A DNA stretch of 57,173 nt. It comes from Burkholderiales bacterium. GTDB taxonomy: Bacteria > Pseudomonadota > Gammaproteobacteria > Burkholderiales > Burkholderiaceae_C. The notes beneath the pieces are model-generated. The model saw only the letters and a program-made list of their open reading frames with translations, ran no database searches and was not told where the DNA came from. Shown here piece after piece: positions 52,076 through 57,173 of this stretch. Made by a program: the position numbers and the translations under genes. Where the stretch lies: contig JAGWLO010000016.1 in NCBI GenBank assembly GCA_028872015.1, positions 1 to 57,173 on the forward strand, read 5' to 3'. Position 1 is the first letter of the stretch. Every line of letters starts with the position of its first letter.

Positions 52076-52816
52076 TCACTGCCCTTTCTTGATCGCGATC
52101 TCGTCGTTCTCGCGGTAGCGGCGGTCGCCGCACGAGGTGACCCAGGCGGTGCGCTCGGTCTCCAGCGACTTGGCCGATTCGTTCAGGGTGTTGTTGCGCT
52201 GGTTCCAGTCGGCCACCTTGGCGTCCAGCGCCGCCGCCTTGGCGTTGAAGGCCGCGATCGTGCCCTGGCTGTCGGCGCTGAGCTGCGCCTTGTCGGCCTC
52301 CAGCACCTTGCGCTCGGCCTGCAGGTCTTCGCGCTCCTTGTCGAGCGCGGCGCGCGCCTGCTCGGCCTTGTCGCCGCGCGGGGGCGAGGCGTTGAAGTCG
52401 GCCACGCGCTGGTTCCAGCTCTGCACCTTGTCGCCGTAGGCCTTCATGCGTGCGTTCAGGTCGGCCACCTTCAGGTGCAGCGCGTCGATCGGCGCGCGCT
52501 CGGTGCGCAGGCTCTCGCGCTCGGCGGTGATGGCGTCCTTCTCCTTGGACAGCGCGGTCCGCTGGGCTTCCTGGGTGTCGAGCTGGGTTTGGATCGAGGC
52601 TTCCTTGGCGAAGCAGGCGCGCAGCTCTTCGCGCGTCAGCAGCGGCCCGCCGCCCTTGCCGCCGTTGATGGTCAGGGTGCGCCCGCCGGCGGCCGGCGCC
52701 GCGGGCTTGGCCGCGGTCTGCGCCCGGGCCGGGGCGGCCGGCACCAGGCCACCGACCAGTCCACCCACCAGGGCCGCCGTCAAGCCGGCCGCCCGCACAC
52801 GCGTGTTCACCTTCAT
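52076..52816 (-). CDS. Exported coiled-coil protein of unknown function
   Basis: The 246-residue protein begins with a Sec signal peptide (MKVNTRVRAAGLTAALVGGL, cleavage near ARAQ at about 33). A long stretch at about 60-225 is rich in Glu, Lys, Ala, Asp and Gln with heptad-like spacing, and the C-terminus has TSCGDRRYRENDEIAIKKG. Two cysteines (one near ELRACFAKE, one in TSCGDR) could form a disulfide in the periplasm. Function is unknown. It lies 35 bases upstream of the M3 gene and is divergent from yaeQ. Confidence 0.8.
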   Translation of the reverse strand: MKVNTRVRAAGLTAALVGGLVGGLVPAAPARAQTAAKPAAPAAGGRTLTINGGKGGGPLLTREELRACFAKEASIQTQLDTQEAQRTALSKEKDAITAERESLRTERAPIDALHLKVADLNARMKAYGDKVQSWNQRVADFNASPPRGDKAEQARAALDKEREDLQAERKVLEADKAQLSADSQGTIAAFNAKAAALDAKVADWNQRNNTLNESAKSLETERTAWVTSCGDRRYRENDEIAIKKGQ

Positions 52817-52909
52817 CGCAAGCTTTCGTTCCAGGGTCGCCAGGGGGTCGCCATGATGCCATCCCCGGCCGCCCGGCCCCGGCGCTGTGGCACAGTGCGC
52901 AGCTTTGCC

Positions 52910-53470
52910 ATGGCCCTCAAATCCACCGTCTACCGAGCCGGCGTGCAGATCGCCGACATGGACCGCGCGGTCTATGCCAGCCACGCGCTGACGCTGGCCC
53001 GCCACCCGTCGGAGACCGACGAGCGGCTGATGGTGCGGCTGCTGGCCTTCGCGCTGCACGCGCCGGCCAGCGACGACGACGGCGCGCTGGCCTTCGCACG
53101 CGGCCTGTCCGACAGCGACGAGCCCGACCTGTGGCAGCACAGCCTGGACGGCCGGCTGCGGCAGTGGATCGAGGTGGGCCAGCCCGACGAGCGCCGGCTG
53201 GCGCGCGCCTGCGGTCGCGCCGACGGGGTGGTGCTGTACGTCTACAGCCAGGCGGCCGCCATCTGGTGGGCCGGCATCGCGGGCAAGGTGGCGCGCCTGG
53301 CCAACCTGCAGGTGTGGCAGCTGCCGGCGGCGCAGAGCCAGGCCCTGGCCGCCCTGGCCGAGCGCAACATGCAGCTGCAGGTGACGGTGCAGGACGGCCA
53401 GGTCTGGGTCGGCAACGGTGCCGTGAGCGTCGAAGTCGACCCGATCGCCCTGAAGGCGGGCCGGCCGTGA
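52910..53470 (+). CDS. yaeQ: YaeQ family protein
   Basis: The 186-residue protein matches YaeQ throughout (MALKSTVYRAGVQIADMDR, ARHPSETDERLMVRLLAFAL, WIEVGQPDERRL). The family has a PD-(D/E)xK nuclease-like fold but its activity is not known. Its stop overlaps the next gene's GTG start (GTGA), so it is coupled to the prolyl-oligopeptidase-family gene. Confidence 0.94.
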   Translation: MALKSTVYRAGVQIADMDRAVYASHALTLARHPSETDERLMVRLLAFALHAPASDDDGALAFARGLSDSDEPDLWQHSLDGRLRQWIEVGQPDERRLARACGRADGVVLYVYSQAAAIWWAGIAGKVARLANLQVWQLPAAQSQALAALAERNMQLQVTVQDGQVWVGNGAVSVEVDPIALKAGRP

Positions 53471-55692
53471 ATCGCCGCCGGCCCCTGCGCCTGCGCGCTG
53501 CCGCTGGCCTGGCCGCCGCCCTGGCGCTGACGGCCGGCGCCCTGGCCGGCCCGGCCCCCGCCACCGTTTCCGCCTCCGCAGCTTCCACCCCCGCCATGAA
53601 CCTGACCGATCAACCCGACCCCTACCGCTGGCTCGAAGACGTGCAGGGCGCGCGCGCACTGCAGTGGGTGCAGGCGCACAACGCCCGCACGGAGCAGGTG
53701 CTGCAGGCCACGCCCGGCTTCGACGCGCTGCGCGACAGCCTGCGCGAGGTGCTGGATTCGCGGGCGCAGATTCCCTACGTCAGCCGCCGCGGCGACTGGC
53801 TCTACAACCTCTGGCGCGACGCCGACCACCCGCGCGGCCTGTGGCGGCGCACCACGCTGGCGGAGTACCGCCGGCCCGAGCCCGCCTGGGAGACGGTGAT
53901 CGACGTCGACGCGCTGGGCCGCGCCGAGGGCGAGAACTGGGTCTGGGGCGGCGCCACCTGCCTCGGACCGAGCTACCGCCGCTGCCTGGTGGCGCTGTCG
54001 CGCGGCGGCGCCGACGCGCGCGTGGTGCGCGAGTTCGACACCGTGGACAAGCGCTTCGTCGAAGGCGGCTTCGCGCTGCCCGAGGCGAAGTCGCAGCTGG
54101 AGTGGATCGACGCCGACCACGTGTACGTGGGCACCGATTTCGGGCCCGGCTCGATGACCGCCTCGGGCTATCCGCGCCTCATCAAGCGCTGGACGCGGGG
54201 CCAGCCGCTGGCCAGCGCCGTGACGGTGTTCGAGGCGCGGCCCGACGATGTCTACGCCTACGCCAGCGTCGACGCGACGCCGGGCCATGAACGCACGGTG
54301 TTCGGCCGCGCGATCGACTTCTACACCGTGCAGCTGTCGCTGCTGCAGGGCGACCGGCTGGTGCCGATCGACAAGCCGCCCGATGCCAAGCTGTCGTTCC
54401 AGCGCGACCTGGTGCTGATCGAGCTGCGCAGCAGCTGGACCGTGGGCGGCCGCACCTGGCCCGGCGGCTCGCTGCTGGTGGGCGACGCGGCGGCCTGGCT
54501 GCGCGGCGAGCGCCGGCTCACGGCGCTGTTCACGCCCACGCCCACGCGCTCGCTGGCCGACTACAGCGTCACCGGCCGCGCGGTGCTGCTGGACGTGCTG
54601 GACAACGTGGCCAGCCGGGTCGAGGAATGGACCCGCGCCGCAGCGCCCGCGGGCGACACCGCCGACACCGCCGACGTCGCCGACGCGGCCTGGCAGCGGC
54701 GCGAGGTGCGCGCGCCCTACCCCGGCCACATCACCGTCACCGCGCTGTACGACCCGCTGCTGAAGGCCGACCCGCTGGCCGAGGACTACCTGCTCAACGT
54801 GGCCGATTTCCTCAGCCCCGATTCGCTGCAGCTGGGCCGCGCCGGCAGCGACCTGCGCCAGACGCTGAAGTCGCGGCCCGGCTTCTTCGACGCCGCCGGC
54901 CTGCGCGTGGAACAGCGCTTCGCGCGCAGCAAGGACGGCACCCGCGTGCCCTACTTCGTGATCTGGCCCAAGGGGGCGAAGGCCGACGGCGACAACCCGA
55001 CCCTGCTCTACGGCTACGGCGGCTTCGAAGTTTCGATGACGCCGTTCTACTCGGGCATCGTGGGCCGCGCCTGGACCACGCGCGGCGGCGTCTACGTGCT
55101 GGCCAACATCCGCGGCGGCGGCGAGTTCGGCCCCGCCTGGCACCAGGCCGCGGTGAAGGCGAACAAGCAGCACAGCTTCGACGACTTCGAGGCCGTGGCC
55201 GAGGACCTGATCGCGACCCGCGTCACGCGGCCGGCGCGGCTGGGCATCGAGGGCGGCAGCAACGGCGGCCTGCTGGTGGGCGCCGTGATGCTGCAGCGGC
55301 CCGAGCTGTTCAACGCCGTCGTCTGCCAGGTGCCGCTGCTGGACATGCGGCGCTACACCCACCTGCTGGCCGGCGCTTCGTGGATGGCCGAGTACGGCGA
55401 CCCCGACCGGCCCGACGAATGGGCCTGGATCGCGCGCTACAGCCCGTACCAGAACGTGCGCGCCGACATGAAGCTGCCCAGGGTGCTGTTCACCACCAGC
55501 ACGCGCGACGACCGCGTGCACCCCGGCCATGCGCGCAAGATGGCCGCGCTGATGCAGGCCCAGGGCCACGACCTGCTGTACTGGGAGAACACCGAAGGCG
55601 GCCACGGCGGCGCAGCCGACAACGGCCAGCGGGCGCAGATGCAGGCGCTGGAGTACGCCTTCCTGTGGCAACAGCTCGGCAGCCGCCCCTGA
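53467..55692 (+). CDS. Exported prolyl-oligopeptidase-family serine peptidase
   Basis: The 741-residue protein starts at GTG 53467 with a signal peptide (NRRRPLRLRAAAGLAAALAL, Arg-rich and possibly Tat-like), so it should act in the periplasm. An N-terminal beta-propeller (YRWLEDVQGARALQWVQ start) is followed by an alpha/beta hydrolase with S598 in GGSNGG, D682 in RDDRVHP and H713 in EGGHGG. It cleaves short peptides, often after proline. Its TGA overlaps the likely CTG start of aat. Confidence 0.93.
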   Translation: MNRRRPLRLRAAAGLAAALALTAGALAGPAPATVSASAASTPAMNLTDQPDPYRWLEDVQGARALQWVQAHNARTEQVLQATPGFDALRDSLREVLDSRAQIPYVSRRGDWLYNLWRDADHPRGLWRRTTLAEYRRPEPAWETVIDVDALGRAEGENWVWGGATCLGPSYRRCLVALSRGGADARVVREFDTVDKRFVEGGFALPEAKSQLEWIDADHVYVGTDFGPGSMTASGYPRLIKRWTRGQPLASAVTVFEARPDDVYAYASVDATPGHERTVFGRAIDFYTVQLSLLQGDRLVPIDKPPDAKLSFQRDLVLIELRSSWTVGGRTWPGGSLLVGDAAAWLRGERRLTALFTPTPTRSLADYSVTGRAVLLDVLDNVASRVEEWTRAAAPAGDTADTADVADAAWQRREVRAPYPGHITVTALYDPLLKADPLAEDYLLNVADFLSPDSLQLGRAGSDLRQTLKSRPGFFDAAGLRVEQRFARSKDGTRVPYFVIWPKGAKADGDNPTLLYGYGGFEVSMTPFYSGIVGRAWTTRGGVYVLANIRGGGEFGPAWHQAAVKANKQHSFDDFEAVAEDLIATRVTRPARLGIEGGSNGGLLVGAVMLQRPELFNAVVCQVPLLDMRRYTHLLAGASWMAEYGDPDRPDEWAWIARYSPYQNVRADMKLPRVLFTTSTRDDRVHPGHARKMAALMQAQGHDLLYWENTEGGHGGAADNGQRAQMQALEYAFLWQQLGSRP

Positions 55693-56483
55693 CGGCCTGG
55701 ATCGACGAGCACGCGCCGCTGCCCCCGGCGGCGGCCGCGCTCGGCCCCGGCAGCCCGGCGCCGGGGCTGGTGGCGGCGGGCGGCAGCGTGACGCCGGCGC
55801 GGCTGGAAGAGGCCTACCGCGCCGGCATCTTCCCCTGGTACAGCCCGGGCCAGCCCGTGCTGTGGTGGAGCCCCGACCCGCGTATGGTGCTGCCCACGGC
55901 GGAGTTCAGGCTCAGCCGCTCGCTGGCCAAGACGATCCGGCGCTTCCGCCGCACGCCGGGCTGCGCGCTGCGCTTCGACAGCGCCTTCGAGCAGGTCATC
56001 CAGGCCTGCGCGCAGGTGCCGCGCGCAGGCCAGGCCGGCACCTGGATCGTGCCGGCCATGATCGCCGCCTACGGCGACTGGCACCGGCGCGGCCGCGTCC
56101 ACAGCGCCGAGACCTGGATCGACGGCGAGCTGGCCGGGGGCCTGTACTTCGTGGCCATCGGCCGCATGTGCTTCGGCGAATCGATGTTCGCCCGCCGCAC
56201 CGACGCCAGCAAGATCGCCCTGGCGGCGCTGGTGGCGGCCTGCCGCGCGCACGGCGTGGCGCTCATCGACTGCCAGCAGAACACCGCGCACCTGGCCTCG
56301 TTCGGCGCGCGCGAGATCGGCCGCGCCGAGTTCCTGGCCCATGTGGCGCGCAGCACGGCCCCCGACCCGGCCACCGCAGCCGGCGAGGCCATCGATTGGA
56401 CCTATGATGATTCGCACTGGGCGCTGCTCGAGCGCCCGGGCCACGGGCCCGCCATCGCCGCCGTGCCTTTCGAAGAGCCCTGA
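55689..56483 (+). CDS. aat: Leucyl/phenylalanyl-tRNA-protein transferase
   Basis: Aat adds Leu or Phe to proteins with N-terminal Arg or Lys, marking them for ClpS/ClpAP. The 264-residue product shows the family core [49 protein letters not shown] and [15 protein letters not shown]. The family N-terminus ([13 protein letters not shown]) requires a CTG start at 55689, which overlaps the previous TGA as CTGA. No ATG, GTG or TTG fits before the conserved part, so a rare CTG start or a coupled re-initiation is proposed. Confidence 0.93.
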   Translation: MTAWIDEHAPLPPAAAALGPGSPAPGLVAAGGSVTPARLEEAYRAGIFPWYSPGQPVLWWSPDPRMVLPTAEFRLSRSLAKTIRRFRRTPGCALRFDSAFEQVIQACAQVPRAGQAGTWIVPAMIAAYGDWHRRGRVHSAETWIDGELAGGLYFVAIGRMCFGESMFARRTDASKIALAALVAACRAHGVALIDCQQNTAHLASFGAREIGRAEFLAHVARSTAPDPATAAGEAIDWTYDDSHWALLERPGHGPAIAAVPFEEP

Positions 56484-56490
56484 CCGCCGC

Positions 56491-57173
56491 GTGACGCACC
56501 TCAAGGAATTGCCGCTGCGCTCGTTGCAGTTCTATGCGACGGCACCCTACCCCTGCAGCTACCTCGCGGGCCGGCTGGCGCGCTCGCAGGTGGCCACGCC
56601 CAGCCACCTCATCCATGCCGACACCTACTCGGGCCTGGTGGCCAACGGCTTCCGCCGCAGCGGCATGTTCACCTACCGGCCGTATTGCGACGGCTGCCGC
56701 GCCTGCGTGCCGCTGCGCATCCCGGTGGCCGAGTTCCGGCCCAGCCGCAGCCAGCGCCGCGCCGCCCGTGCCCATGCCCACCTGAAGGCGCGCGTGCTGC
56801 GCCTGGGCTTCGTGCCCGAGCACTACCAGCTCTACCTGCGCTACCAGAGCGGCCGCCACAGCGGCGGCGGCATGGACCACGACAGCGTGGACCAGTACAC
56901 CCAGTTCCTGCTGCAAAGCCGCGTCAACTCGCGCCTGGTCGAGTTCCGCGAGCCCGGCCCCGGCGGCGAGCCCGGCGCGCTGAAGATGATCTCCATCCTG
57001 GACGTGCTCAGCGACGGCCTGTCGGCCGTCTACACCTTCTACGAGCCCGAGGCCGGCGCCAGCTACGGCACCCACAGCGTGCTGTGGCAGATCGAGCAGA
57101 CGCGCGCGCTGCGCCTGCCGCACCTGTACCTGGGCTACTGGATCGCCGAGAGCCCGAAGATGGCCTACAAGGC
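56491..57173 (+). CDS. bpt: Aspartate/glutamate leucyltransferase Bpt (partial, runs off the right edge)
   Basis: This is the N-terminal 227 residues of the ATE1-like transferase that adds Leu to N-terminal Asp or Glu. It starts at GTG 56491, with the segments PCSYL (Cys near residue 22), [17 protein letters not shown] and [14 protein letters not shown], the cysteine-rich N-terminal region. Later it has the GYWI motif in [15 protein letters not shown] at the window end. With aat, 7 bases upstream, it forms the N-degron pathway pair common in proteobacteria. Confidence 0.94.
   Translation, partial: MTHLKELPLRSLQFYATAPYPCSYLAGRLARSQVATPSHLIHADTYSGLVANGFRRSGMFTYRPYCDGCRACVPLRIPVAEFRPSRSQRRAARAHAHLKARVLRLGFVPEHYQLYLRYQSGRHSGGGMDHDSVDQYTQFLLQSRVNSRLVEFREPGPGGEPGALKMISILDVLSDGLSAVYTFYEPEAGASYGTHSVLWQIEQTRALRLPHLYLGYWIAESPKMAYK

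Overview
The window is chromosomal DNA of very high G+C content, packed with genes and short intergenic gaps. The gene order (leuC-leuD-leuB-asd-fimV, aat-bpt, lolC-lolD, recJ next to an rpfE-like gene) and the protein sequences point to a betaproteobacterium of the order Burkholderiales. The Rubrivivax/Sphaerotilaceae-like branch is an inference. It rests partly on a BciA-type 8-vinyl reductase homologue, an enzyme of (bacterio)chlorophyll synthesis. No tRNA, rRNA, insertion sequence, integrase or CRISPR array was seen.

Region 1 (1-13.6 kb, nearly all minus strand) joins two metabolic modules in one head-to-tail row. A complete propionyl-CoA to succinyl-CoA set comes first (methylmalonyl-CoA mutase, its GTPase MeaB, both propionyl-CoA carboxylase subunits, and a VOC-fold protein that may be the epimerase). 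It runs by start/stop overlaps into leuC-leuD-leuB, then asd and the start of fimV. A divergent GntR/FCD-type regulator faces the mutase gene, and a perfect 12-bp palindrome abuts the regulator's start codon.

Region 2 (13.6-24.2 kb) holds housekeeping and accessory genes: a small lipoprotein, a RoxA-type ribosomal oxygenase with an overlapping unknown gene, a SlyD-like isomerase, a small chaperone-linked protein, an acyl-CoA ligase-like enzyme, an SDR protein without the usual Tyr/Lys pair, an EamA transporter, a gamma-glutamyltransferase, a patatin lipase, the wreck of an MFS transporter, and bciA.

Region 3 (24.2-34.7 kb) has a chain of overlapping minus-strand genes (tatD-like, deoxyinosine glycosylase, spermidine synthase-like, orphan GspE ATPase). 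Opposite it lies a plus-strand membrane/stress block (S1C protease, MoxR, DUF58, VWA protein). Next come a phage-type lysozyme and three tandem Hsp20 genes behind a sigma-32-like promoter.

Region 4 (34.7-57.2 kb) contains recJ with an rpfE-like gene, lolC-lolD, a PHP phosphatase, an RhlE-type helicase with a long leader and a clear terminator, a LysR-gluQ-FKBP string, a pirin-DoxX-flavodoxin operon divergent from that LysR gene, a short MetE-like methionine synthase, a soluble hybrid histidine kinase, an M3 oligopeptidase, an exported coiled-coil protein, yaeQ, a prolyl-oligopeptidase-family protein, and the N-degron transferases aat (probable CTG start) and bpt (cut by the window edge).

Most of the window is conserved core genome. 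The least-explained items are the VOC protein, the operator over the regulator start, the unknown gene behind roxA, the deleted MFS transporter, the lysozyme, and the 19-codon coupled ORF in the MoxR block. I did not find convincing evidence for a wholly new multi-gene system.
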